Shown here piece by piece: positions 27,426 to 35,092 of a DNA stretch of 64,000 nucleotides. Location of the stretch: the NCBI RefSeq assembly GCF_014650115.1, contig NZ_BMUI01000001.1, positions 186,001-250,000 on the forward strand, written 5' to 3'. A program made the position numbers and the translations under genes. This stretch comes from Streptomyces olivaceoviridis. GTDB taxonomy: Bacteria > Actinomycetota > Actinomycetes > Streptomycetales > Streptomycetaceae. The notes under the pieces were generated by a model, which made no database searches, was not told where the DNA came from, and worked only from the letters and a program-made list of their open reading frames with translations. Position 1 is the stretch's first letter. Each line of letters starts with the position of its first letter.

Positions 27426-28211
27426 TCAGTCCTCGACGGCGCCGGAGTTGCGGACCTGCCGTACGTTCTCGTTGAGTCCGTGGTCCGCGCCCTGCGCCCG
27501 TTCGTGCCGGATCATCGCGGCGGGGCGGTAGTTGAGGATGTACGCGCGCCGTGTGCCGTCCGTGGTGTTGCCCCGCGAGTAGTGCAGCGTGAAGCCGGAG
27601 TGGGCCACTGCTTCCCCCGCCCGCAGTGGCACCGCGGTGGCTCCCGGCTCGTCCTCGGAGCAGTCGCACTCGATGTTCTTGCCGTCGCCGGTGGGCCGGT
27701 GCGGGCGCAGCGGCTGTTCGTGCGAGCCGCGCACGTACCACATGCAGCCGTTGTCGACGTCGGCGTCGTCCAGCGCCACCCAGATCGAGACCGCCCGGTG
27801 GTCGGGCATGTCGATCCAGTAGGCCGCGTCCTGGTGCCAGGGTGTGGGGACGGCGGTGTGCGGATCCTTGTGGATCATCATGTCGAAGTCGAGTTCCGCG
27901 TCGGCGCCGATGAGTTCCCGGGCGACGGCGAGCGCCCTGTGGTGGAGGGGGAGTTCACGCAGCGGCGGATGGAGGGCCGAGGGCCACATGATCTGTGTGA
28001 TGTTCTCGCGTATGCCGTCCTTGCGGGGAACGTGGGAACCGAGATCGGACCGTTTGTCGCCCGCTTCGATGTCACCGCTCAGGAAACGGTCGTAGATGTC
28101 CCGGTAAACAGCGAGCTCACCGGGGGAAACGAGTTCTCCGACGGTGGCGAATCCGTCGGCCGTGAATTTCTGCGCAAGGTCCGTAAGCACCTGCGTCGTC
28201 AAGACAAACAT
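27426..28211 (-). CDS. Phytanoyl-CoA dioxygenase (PhyH)-type Fe(II)/2-oxoglutarate oxygenase
   Basis: A 261-residue double-stranded beta-helix oxygenase with the facial triad H126-x-D128 (PWHQDAAYW) and distal H210 (GFTLHYSRGN), plus R222 for 2-oxoglutarate. The PhyH family includes many natural-product hydroxylases and halogenases; since the HxD aspartate is present, this is a hydroxylase or desaturase, not a halogenase. It is the promoter-proximal gene of the cluster, with start ATG at 28211 and an AAGGGG site just upstream. The upstream intergenic DNA has a DasR-like 12-mer about 93 bp before the ATG. Confidence 0.87.
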   Translation of the reverse strand: MFVLTTQVLTDLAQKFTADGFATVGELVSPGELAVYRDIYDRFLSGDIEAGDKRSDLGSHVPRKDGIRENITQIMWPSALHPPLRELPLHHRALAVARELIGADAELDFDMMIHKDPHTAVPTPWHQDAAYWIDMPDHRAVSIWVALDDADVDNGCMWYVRGSHEQPLRPHRPTGDGKNIECDCSEDEPGATAVPLRAGEAVAHSGFTLHYSRGNTTDGTRRAYILNYRPAAMIRHERAQGADHGLNENVRQVRNSGAVED

Positions 28212-28303
28212 CCCCTTCGCCCCTTCTCCCAGCAGCCTGAGAGCACAGCGCACCCCGAGAAGGGGGATCGTCGAATGGAAAGCCCAGCGAGCCATGGAAG
28301 AGC

Positions 28304-28391
28304 TGGTCTGGACCATTGATCAAGACGGGACGGGAATCTACGGGGCGGCACACCGTGAGGTCAACAGTGATCAGAAAAATGGTCCAGACCT
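28304..28391. promoter_or_regulatory. Pair of DasR/chitinase-promoter-like sites in a large inverted repeat
   Basis: TGGTCTGGACCA at 28304-28315 and TGGTCCAGACCT at 28380-28391 are close to the DasR dre consensus (TGGTCTAGACCA) and the chitinase-promoter 12-mer known in Streptomyces. Each is accompanied by a TGATCA (28317-28322 and 28368-28373), so the two halves form a symmetrical inverted repeat. The sites lie about 93 bp upstream of the oxygenase ATG (28211) and 89 bp upstream of the divergent GTG at 28480. This suggests control of both directions by DasR or a relative responding to GlcNAc-6-P. Confidence 0.7.
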
Positions 28392-28479
28392 ATGGCCCGC
28401 GGATGATCAAGCCGCTACGGTGTGCCGGGCCGCGCCACCGGGTGCGGACAGCGGTCAGCGCAGCAAGGAGGAGACAGGC

Positions 28480-29103
28480 GTGACGAGCACGGCCGGCACA
28501 CTCCGCGTCGAGGCGGCGGTGCGTCGCAACCCCTACACGTACATGCTCACCGACGGGGAACTGACCACCCTGCTGGCGGACCTCGGCCGCCGCCGGGCCG
28601 AGAGCGTCCTGCGCAACCACACCGCCCCCGAGGGCAAGGCGCCGCGCGGCCCCTACCCGCGCCCCGCGATGGGCTTCGTCATCCTCGACCCGACGGCGGA
28701 GGCGGGCACCACGCCCGCCGACGCGGTCCTGGGCGCGATCACGGTCGGGGACGAGGCGCGCCGCTTCCTCCCCAAGGCCGCGGCCAAGGCGGCGGCCCAC
28801 CGGCGCCTCGGCGGCGACAACGGCACACCGGTGCACACCGACCCGCACCTGCTCGGCACCGGCGCCTTCCGCTACGGCCACTCGGCCGAGGTGCGCGGGC
28901 TGATCGTCGCCGCCAGCTCCCAGACCACCGACCAGGACCTCTACGAGGCCTCCCGGCTGGCCGCCGAACTCGTCGAGGAACTCGGCGCCCGCCACCGCGC
29001 CTACGAGTGGAGCCAGGGCGAGACCGACTGGCTCACCGGCACCGGGGAAGTCCCGGACGTGTACGCGGAGATGGTGTCCTGGTTCCCGGGGCCGGTGGCG
29101 TAG
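28480..29103 (+). CDS. Protein of unknown function, 207 residues
   Basis: A soluble 207-residue protein beginning MTSTAGTLRVEAAVRRNPYTYMLTDGEL. It has no signal peptide or membrane helix. The region PKAAAKAAAHRRLG is faintly reminiscent of GlcG/HbpS-type proteins, but I do not trust that. The GTG start is preceded by a very good AAGGAGGAG. It is transcribed away from the oxygenase operon from the shared DasR-like intergenic region, and may be co-regulated with the saccharide cluster. Function unknown. Confidence 0.72.
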   Translation: MTSTAGTLRVEAAVRRNPYTYMLTDGELTTLLADLGRRRAESVLRNHTAPEGKAPRGPYPRPAMGFVILDPTAEAGTTPADAVLGAITVGDEARRFLPKAAAKAAAHRRLGGDNGTPVHTDPHLLGTGAFRYGHSAEVRGLIVAASSQTTDQDLYEASRLAAELVEELGARHRAYEWSQGETDWLTGTGEVPDVYAEMVSWFPGPVA

Positions 29104-29203
29104 AGACGCAGGTGACGGCCGTTCGGCACCCGGTTCGGGTCACCACTGCCGAACGCGCCGTCACCGTACGTCGACTTCGTGGCGGAGACAGGTCCGCCAG
29201 GGT

Positions 29204-29533
29204 TCAGCAGTACCTGTCCTCGGCTCGCGAGTACCCGGCGGAATAGCCGTCGTCGTAGCCGCTCGCGTAGGAGCTGTTGTTCTGGTTGAAGTTGTTGTTG
29301 TTGTTCTTGTTCATCCGGCAGTCGTCCTTGGCGTCGGCCCACCCGGCACGGTACCCGGCCTTGAAGCCCTGCCTGTAGCTGTTGTCGCGCTGGACCGTGG
29401 TGGTCGCGCTCGTGTGCGTTCCGGTCGGCGTCACCGCAGACGCCTGCTGGAGGCCGACAGGGCCCAGGGCGAGGGTGGCGGCGATGAGGGTCGTACCCAG
29501 GACGGCGGATCGCTTGCAGTGGCTGGCACGCAT
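29204..29533 (-). CDS. Small secreted Asn- and Gly-Tyr-rich protein
   Basis: A 109-residue protein with a signal peptide ending near QASAVTP at about 34. The mature part of about 75 residues has GY/GW-type repeats at its centre (RQGFKAGYRAGWADAK, then ASGYDDGYSAGYSRAE) on either side of an Asn-rich patch. It has a Cys in DDC and a C-terminal Cys in RYC, perhaps a disulphide. Such GYxxGY repeats suggest an envelope-associated or self-assembling peptide. The start has an AAGGGGG site. The upstream DNA (29545-29570) is strikingly A+T-rich for this genome. I recognise no family. Confidence 0.75.
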   Translation of the reverse strand: MRASHCKRSAVLGTTLIAATLALGPVGLQQASAVTPTGTHTSATTTVQRDNSYRQGFKAGYRAGWADAKDDCRMNKNNNNNFNQNNSSYASGYDDGYSAGYSRAEDRYC

Positions 29534-29678
29534 GATCTGCCCCCTTAGATATATAGGTTACTTTCTGTCATTTCCACCCTAATCACCCTGGTAACTCTCG
29601 CAACTGGCCGCACTCCAGTTGCATGAGGGCGACACTGACGCATGAGGGCCACTCGGCCACACCGGACCAGGGGGGAAC
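29534..29678. promoter_or_regulatory. Divergent promoter region, with dyad and direct repeats
   Basis: 145 bp between the small secreted protein and the lipoprotein. It has an A+T-rich tract around 29545-29570, a perfect dyad GCAACTGG (29600-29607) / CCAGTTGC (29615-29622), and two direct copies of GCATGAGGGC (29621-29630 and 29640-29649) just before the lipoprotein gene. Confidence 0.45.
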
Positions 29679-30101
29679 ATGCGCACCCGCACCAACATCA
29701 CCGCCGTCATGGCGGCGCTCGCCGTCTCGCTCGTCGGCTGTAGCGGCAGCGACGGCGGCGAGGACGCGAAGCCCAGGGCGACCAAGACCGCGGAAGCGAG
29801 CAGCGAGCCCAGCACCGACGTCAGCGCCGCCGAGAAGGCCGCCGGCATCCCGCCCGAGCCGACCGGCGCCAAGCGCGCCGGGTTGCTCCGCGCCCTCGCC
29901 GCGGCGAACCCGGGGATCGTGAAGTACGAGGACAAGGCCATCGACGCCGCACGCAACCAGTGCTCCGCCGTCAACAACGGCAGCGGCAAGGCCGACTGGG
30001 CCGCATCCCAGCGCTTCACCTACGAGGACGTCACCACGACCGAGGCACAGGGCAAGCAGATCAACGAAGCCCTCAAGGGACTCGGCTTCTGCGAGACCTG
30101 A
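29679..30101 (+). CDS. Small lipoprotein
   Basis: A 140-residue lipoprotein with signal sequence and lipobox LVGC (Cys21), then an Asp/Lys/Ala-rich linker and a small conserved part of about 80 residues with two cysteines (NQCSAV, GFCET), likely disulphide-bonded. It would be anchored outside the cell membrane. It is followed by a strong terminator hairpin (30160-30185). The sequence resembles a common Streptomyces lipoprotein of unknown function. Confidence 0.82.
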   Translation: MRTRTNITAVMAALAVSLVGCSGSDGGEDAKPRATKTAEASSEPSTDVSAAEKAAGIPPEPTGAKRAGLLRALAAANPGIVKYEDKAIDAARNQCSAVNNGSGKADWAASQRFTYEDVTTTEAQGKQINEALKGLGFCET

Positions 30102-30159
30102 CCCAGAGGCCCACTGACGGGACCGCCGCCACCGGGCCAAGGATCTTCACCAGGTGCCG

Positions 30160-30185
30160 TAACCCCCTCCGCCCGGAGGGGGTTA
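30160..30185 (+). terminator. Terminator hairpin after the lipoprotein gene
   Basis: TAACCCCCTCC (30160-30170) and GGAGGGGGTTA (30175-30185) form an 11-bp perfect stem with a 4-nt loop, 59 bp after the stop codon. There is no long T run, which is common in Streptomyces. Confidence 0.7.
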
Positions 30186-30228
30186 ATGCTGCGCGGCAGC
30201 TGAGAACGTTCCTGCGCCGAAGCGCCTC

Positions 30229-30275
30229 GGTGGGGCGGGTGGGACTCGAACCCACGGCCGACGGATTATGAGTCC
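30229..30275 (-). repeat. Distal attachment site: 47-bp copy of tRNA 3' half
   Basis: The 47 bases here are an exact duplicate of 39667-39713, which covers the 3' half of the CAT-anticodon tRNA gene (T arm, variable region, anticodon arm) and two flanking bases. The two copies lie in the same orientation and bracket the 9.4-kb defence island. This is the usual result of integration into a tRNA gene 3' end; identity breaks abruptly at 30276. Confidence 0.88.
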
Positions 30276-30602
30276 TTTTCTGATCTTCCGATCCGTCCCG
30301 GCTCTTACCTCGTCTTTCCTATAACCGCAGGTCAGAGGCACTTTGCCGTTCTGGCTCTGTGCCGGCCTTCCTGATCCTTCCGGGTCCTTCCGTTCACTGC
30401 GTGTCCACTGGCGGATCCCCCGTGAGCCCTCCCGGCAGGGCACCTGAAGGTATCTGCCTGGATCGACGCAGGCCTCGCAGCGGGCGAAGTCGAGGTCTCG
30501 AACTCGCGCGTAGCAGAGTGCCTTTCCGTCGTGCCGGGCTACGACCGCCGTTGTCAGTGGCGCCTCATAGACTGTCGTCAACTGCTCAGATGGGGGAATG
30601 CG
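30276..30602. other. Non-coding edge of the island
   Basis: 327 bp from the attachment-site duplicate to the DUF262 start. I see no supported gene. G+C is lower than in neighbouring core DNA. It must hold the promoter of the DUF262 gene; I cannot place its boxes with confidence. No recombinase remnant is recognisable. Confidence 0.6.
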
Positions 30603-32315
30603 TTGGCGACGATTCCTATTCAGAAGCGCCAGACACAGGATCCGGACTCGAGCGTGCCACGACTGGTAACCGTGGTCGACCGGGTGCTGGAGGGCGATGT
30701 AGTACTGCCCAAGTTCCAGCGGAACTTCGTTTGGACTCGGCAGCAGATCCTCGATCTGCTCGACTCCGTAGCGCGTAACTACCCCATCGGTAGCATCCTG
30801 CTGTGGCAGAGCACCGAGCAGCTTGCGAGTGAGCGCACGGTCGCCGGGCTGGCCGTCGGCGAACACCGTCACGGCTATCCGGTGAACTACATCCTCGATG
30901 GACAGCAGCGACTGGCGACGATCTGCGGGGCGCTGCACTGGGCCCCGGATGGTGACGCCGAGAGTAACTGGAACATCGTCTACGACCTCGAAGAGCAGGC
31001 GTTCAGACATACGGACACCCTGGAGGACCCACCCGCGCACATCATCCCGGTCCGGCTGCTCTCCAACGGCTTCCTCTTCGCCAACCGCGCTTCAAAGCTC
31101 GGCTCCGCGGACCTGCAGGAGCGGGCCGCGGAGCTGTACAACCGGTTCTCGAACTATCAGATCGCCGTAGTCACCCTCCGGGGCATGCCGTCGACCGAGG
31201 TTGCGAAGGTCTTCGAGCGGATCAACAGCACCGCGACCCCGCTCACCGTCGTCGACCTGATGCGGGCGGCGACCTGGAGCCCGGAGTTCGATCTCAAGGA
31301 CGAGATCGACGAGCTGCTCGAAGTCCTGAGCCGGAAGCAGTACGGCAAAGTCGACACGAAGACCATGCTGCGCACAATCTCCGCCGCTGCCGGGTTCGGG
31401 TTTTCTCGTGAGGACATGAACCAGCTGCGGCATCTGAGCAAGGATGAGCTGGAGGAGGCGGTCAAGGCCGCCGTCGAAGCATCCAAGCTCGCGGTCGACT
31501 TCCTGACCACGCATGTCCGTACGCCCCGTGCTACTGCCCTGCCCTACTACAACCAGTTCGCGGTCCTGGTCGAGATCTTCCGCCAGGTGCCAAAGGCCAC
31601 GGCAGCCCAGTACGACGCCATCGAACGATGGTTCTGGCTCACCGCCAGCGGCGAGTACTTCAAGGGTTGGAACGCGCGGCAGATGGCGGACGACCGCGAA
31701 GCGGTCCACAGCTTCGCCTCGGGTCGGACCGCTGAGATCGAGGTCAGTGCGGGCGTGCCGCGCAGCGTCCTGTGGCGCCGCAATCAGTTTAGGTCCACGA
31801 ACGCCCCGTCGAAGCTGCTGGGCCTGTTGCTCGCCGAGGCCCACCCGCTGGACCTCCGCAACGGCCGCCGGATCGACACGGACAAGGCGCTGTCCTGGCA
31901 AAACGACAAGGAGTTCCACCACTTCTTCCCGAAGTCGTTCCTGAAGAAGCAGGGACTCAACGTGAGCCAGGCCAATGTCTGTGCCAACTTGATCATGCTG
32001 AGCTCTGTATCGAACATCGCCATCAGCGACCAGCCGCCATCGGTCTACTTGAAGGATCTGTGCGAGACCCAGGGCAAGGACACGATTCGTAAGCGCCTGG
32101 CGACCTGCCTCATCGAGAAGGATGCCTTCGAAGCCGCCCTGCGGGATGACTACGAGGGCTTCCTCCGTGCGCGCTCCGAAACCCTCCACAAGCGCCTGAT
32201 GGAACTCATCGGCTCGTCCGCTGCCGGAGCGCAGGAGCATGTGGCCGTCCCCGACGACGGCGGAATTGGGGTCAGCGATACGGACGAGCCGATCGACCGG
32301 GATTCCGCAGACTGA
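30603..32315 (+). CDS. GmrSD-like DUF262 / HNH (DUF1524-type) protein
   Basis: A 570-residue protein. The N-terminal DUF262 domain has PKFQRNFVW (36-44) and the ParB-like nucleotide-binding motif LDGQQRLA (98-105). The C-terminal part has an HNH-like motif with H439-H440 (EFHHFFPKSFL) and NVCANLIML. This is the layout of type IV modification-dependent restriction enzymes (GmrSD/BrxU relatives), which cut glucosylated or modified phage DNA with NTP hydrolysis. The start is a TTG: GGGGG at 30592-30596 is the only good ribosome binding site and no ATG or GTG is in frame near it. It is the first gene of the island's plus-strand pair, 7 bp ahead of radC. Confidence 0.83.
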   Translation: MATIPIQKRQTQDPDSSVPRLVTVVDRVLEGDVVLPKFQRNFVWTRQQILDLLDSVARNYPIGSILLWQSTEQLASERTVAGLAVGEHRHGYPVNYILDGQQRLATICGALHWAPDGDAESNWNIVYDLEEQAFRHTDTLEDPPAHIIPVRLLSNGFLFANRASKLGSADLQERAAELYNRFSNYQIAVVTLRGMPSTEVAKVFERINSTATPLTVVDLMRAATWSPEFDLKDEIDELLEVLSRKQYGKVDTKTMLRTISAAAGFGFSREDMNQLRHLSKDELEEAVKAAVEASKLAVDFLTTHVRTPRATALPYYNQFAVLVEIFRQVPKATAAQYDAIERWFWLTASGEYFKGWNARQMADDREAVHSFASGRTAEIEVSAGVPRSVLWRRNQFRSTNAPSKLLGLLLAEAHPLDLRNGRRIDTDKALSWQNDKEFHHFFPKSFLKKQGLNVSQANVCANLIMLSSVSNIAISDQPPSVYLKDLCETQGKDTIRKRLATCLIEKDAFEAALRDDYEGFLRARSETLHKRLMELIGSSAAGAQEHVAVPDDGGIGVSDTDEPIDRDSAD

Positions 32316-32322
32316 GCGAGGC

Positions 32323-32991
32323 ATGCGCATGCGGGTCAAAGACATGCCGGCGGCCGACCGCCCGCGGGAACGGCTGTGGCTCCACGGCGCGGAGGCGCTC
32401 GCTGACCGAGAACTACTCGCTCTTCTTCTGGGCTCAGGCATTCCGGGGCAGGACGCGGTCCAGCTGGCCGGCGAGCTCCTCGCGGCGCACGGCGGGCTCC
32501 GCGGCCTGGCTCAGGCAGACCCTCAAGCCCTCGTGCAGCTCCCCGGGATGGGCCAAGCGAAAGCGGTACGGGTCGCGGCGGCCTTTCAACTGGCCCGCCG
32601 CCTGCAGAACTCGGACCTGCACAGCCCTGACCGTGTCACGACCACTGCCGACCTCGCCGCGATCACCGCACCACTGCTACGCGGACTGCGCCACGAACGC
32701 GTAATCGTCGTGGCCTGCGACACGTCCGGCAAGGTCCTCCGGATCGCCCGCCTGACAGACGGCGCCACGGACCGCAGCCTGATCCCGGTGCGCGACACTC
32801 TCGCCCTGGTCCTGTCGGCTGGCGCTTCGTCCTTCGGCGTGGCCCACAACCACCCCTCGGGCAACCCCGAACCGAGCATGGCCGACCGACAGGTGACCGA
32901 CCGCCTGCGGGATGCGGCGCAGACGGTCGGACTACGGTTCCTTGATCACGTGGTCGTGACGCACAGCGCCTGGCGCCGGGTCACAGGCTAG
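32323..32991 (+). CDS. radC: RadC-like JAB domain protein
   Basis: A 222-residue UPF0758/RadC family protein: helix-hairpin-helix segment LVQLPGMGQAKAVRV (residues about 67-81) and the JAMM metal-binding motif AHNHPSGNPEPSMAD near 183-197. RadC-type proteins are frequent in prophages, islands and defence loci, with no certain biochemical function. It follows the DUF262 gene closely, and its 3' end overlaps the convergent methylase gene by 11 bp (32981-32991). ATG codons at 32323 and 32329 are both possible. Confidence 0.85.
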   Translation: MRMRVKDMPAADRPRERLWLHGAEALADRELLALLLGSGIPGQDAVQLAGELLAAHGGLRGLAQADPQALVQLPGMGQAKAVRVAAAFQLARRLQNSDLHSPDRVTTTADLAAITAPLLRGLRHERVIVVACDTSGKVLRIARLTDGATDRSLIPVRDTLALVLSAGASSFGVAHNHPSGNPEPSMADRQVTDRLRDAAQTVGLRFLDHVVVTHSAWRRVTG

Positions 32992-35092
32992 AGACAAGAG
33001 CGGCATTGAGGACCGACGGCCGCAGCAGGTCGAGCGCACGCTGCGCATATTCGCCGCTCAATCCACTGGCAATGGAATCGAGCACTTCCGCCGCTCGATC
33101 CTGCGCAGCACGGGAGGGTAGCGGGATCTCAATTTCTTCGAAACGCTTGCGTCCTAGCGTGCGATTTCGATCCGCACCTCCGGGCGAAGCAGCTGCAACT
33201 TTCGCTAGCCCTTCACGAGACAGCAAGTAGTGGCGCAGATAGCTAATGTTGACCCGACCATCCACTGGGAGGTATGTCAGGAATCTATTGGATGCGATGT
33301 AATTTTCAGAATCGGTCGCCGAAGTCACACCGATGGCCCCTTCCCACGCCTTGATGTTACTCAAAATGAGCGCATTCGCCGGGAAGTTGAAGTAATTTAG
33401 TTTACTAACTTTCGAACCTAGCGCGCTCGGGTAACGGATGATCCCCTTCCCGAACGAACGCATGCCGATAACGCGATACGATCCATCCTCCTCGATATCA
33501 ATCGGCGTACGCTTGAGTCGCAGGACATCTCCGATGCGAACATTTTCGACCTGGCGTCTAGCGGTTGGCTCAGATGGCGGGAAAGCCAACTTTTCACGAA
33601 GGGCCTTCAAGAATCTCAAGACCTCTTCCTCACCTTTGATGAGGTCATCCACAAGAGCCACGGGCGAGCGGTGCTCTAGCTCTTCGTCAGCGTGTGGATT
33701 GATTAGGTCGAGATTGAACCCCGACGCCTCGATTTCGTTTGCATCGACCTTCCAAGCGTACTCATTTGAGGTACGCCCTACCCGGGTTTCTCCTCCCCAC
33801 CATCTTACGCAATCAGCAAATTCTTCATATTCCATCGGCTTAGTCTTCGAGTAGCCGCGTCGCCCCACCGGCAGGGGGATCTCGTAGAACCAAGTCTCCT
33901 TCGTCGAGCCACCCTTCTCGAAGAAGAGCAAATTCGCGGGGATCTGCGTGTATGGGGCGAAGACGCCCTGAGGGAGGCGCACAATCGTATGCAGGTTGCA
34001 CTCCCGCATCAGCTTCTGCTTGATCTTTGCGCCCACGCCGCCGCCGAAGAGCACGCCGTTCGGCAGGACAATCGCGCAGCGGCCGCCGGGCTTGAGTCGC
34101 TCGATGACGGAGTAGAGGAAGAGCCAGGCTGTCTCGTGCGTTCCGACACCAGCCGAGTCGAAGGCAGCCGCTACCGACTTCTCCTCCTCACCGCCGAACG
34201 GAGGGTTGGTGAGCACCATGTTCACGCGGTGCCTTGGGCTGCTCTCCTCCCGCATCTTGCGCAGCGCGTTCGTGCGGATCACGTTCGGCGCGTCGATCCC
34301 GTGGAGGAGAAGGTTCATCATGCCGAGCAGATACGGGAGCGGTTTCTTCTCCATGCCGCGGATATTGTGGTGTAGTTCGGCCAGTTCCGCCTGGGAGCGC
34401 GGGAGCTCCTTCAGCTCCTCGTAAGCCTCCACGAGGAAACCGCCCGTACCGCAGGCCGGGTCGAGGATGGACTCGCCCAGCTTGAGGAAGCTCTGTTCCA
34501 CCATGAACCGGATCACCGGTCGCGGGGTGTAGAACTCGCCCGAGTCACCTGCGGCGTCCCGCATCTCCTTCAGGATTGATTCGTAGACGAAGGCCATCGT
34601 GTGGATGTCATCAGCGGAGTCAAAGTTGATGTCGTTGACTACGTTGACGAGGTCGCGCAGCAAGGTGCCCGAGAGCATCCGGTTGTTGACGTCCTGGAAG
34701 ATGGTGGAGATCACATTCCTGGGATCTCCCTCCTCATCGCTTTTTAGGTCACGCAGATACGGGAGAAGTTTCATGTTGACGAAGTCGAGGAACTCCTTCC
34801 CCGTAAATTCGGTTCTTGCTCCCCAGCTCTTCCAGTCGTATGGCGGCTGGATCACGCGCTCGTAGCCAAGGATCTCCGCCTCCCGCTCCTCCTCCACGCA
34901 CACATCAAAGGCTCGGAGGAACAGAATCCACGTCAGCTGAGGCAGGCGGTCCAGGTCACCGTTGAGGCCGGCGTCCTTGCGCATGATGTCGCGCGCCGAC
35001 TTGATGGCCGACTGAAGTTCCGCGCGGGTTCGCTTCTTGGGCTGGGCGGGTACGTCAATGGCCAATTGGTTGGTGGTGTCCTGCGGCGGCAT
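32981..35092 (-). CDS. hsdM: Fused type I DNA methyltransferase and specificity subunit (HsdM-HsdS)
   Basis: A 703-residue protein. Residues 1-490 are HsdM: N-terminal bundle, SAM motif I DPACGTGGF (211-219) and catalytic NPPF (296-299), i.e. an N6-adenine methyltransferase. Residues about 500-690 form one HsdS-type target-recognition domain with a trailing helix (AQDRAAEVLDSIASGL). A typical HsdS has two such domains, so this would act as a half-specificity unit, perhaps a dimer recognising a symmetrical site. The codons of the recognition domain (33000-33900) are clearly more A+T-rich than the surroundings. The start overlaps the AbiEii stop by one base (TGATG). Confidence 0.85.
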   Translation of the reverse strand: MPPQDTTNQLAIDVPAQPKKRTRAELQSAIKSARDIMRKDAGLNGDLDRLPQLTWILFLRAFDVCVEEEREAEILGYERVIQPPYDWKSWGARTEFTGKEFLDFVNMKLLPYLRDLKSDEEGDPRNVISTIFQDVNNRMLSGTLLRDLVNVVNDINFDSADDIHTMAFVYESILKEMRDAAGDSGEFYTPRPVIRFMVEQSFLKLGESILDPACGTGGFLVEAYEELKELPRSQAELAELHHNIRGMEKKPLPYLLGMMNLLLHGIDAPNVIRTNALRKMREESSPRHRVNMVLTNPPFGGEEEKSVAAAFDSAGVGTHETAWLFLYSVIERLKPGGRCAIVLPNGVLFGGGVGAKIKQKLMRECNLHTIVRLPQGVFAPYTQIPANLLFFEKGGSTKETWFYEIPLPVGRRGYSKTKPMEYEEFADCVRWWGGETRVGRTSNEYAWKVDANEIEASGFNLDLINPHADEELEHRSPVALVDDLIKGEEEVLRFLKALREKLAFPPSEPTARRQVENVRIGDVLRLKRTPIDIEEDGSYRVIGMRSFGKGIIRYPSALGSKVSKLNYFNFPANALILSNIKAWEGAIGVTSATDSENYIASNRFLTYLPVDGRVNISYLRHYLLSREGLAKVAAASPGGADRNRTLGRKRFEEIEIPLPSRAAQDRAAEVLDSIASGLSGEYAQRALDLLRPSVLNAALVSSL

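Noticed and set aside
30229..30275. A second tRNA gene at the distal att copy
   Set aside because: Only the 3' half is present; no D arm or 5' acceptor strand follows.
30183..31040. Minus-strand open frame covering the distal att copy, considered as an integrase C terminus
   Set aside because: No R-H-R-Y or other recombinase residues could be found; it opposes the DUF262 gene.
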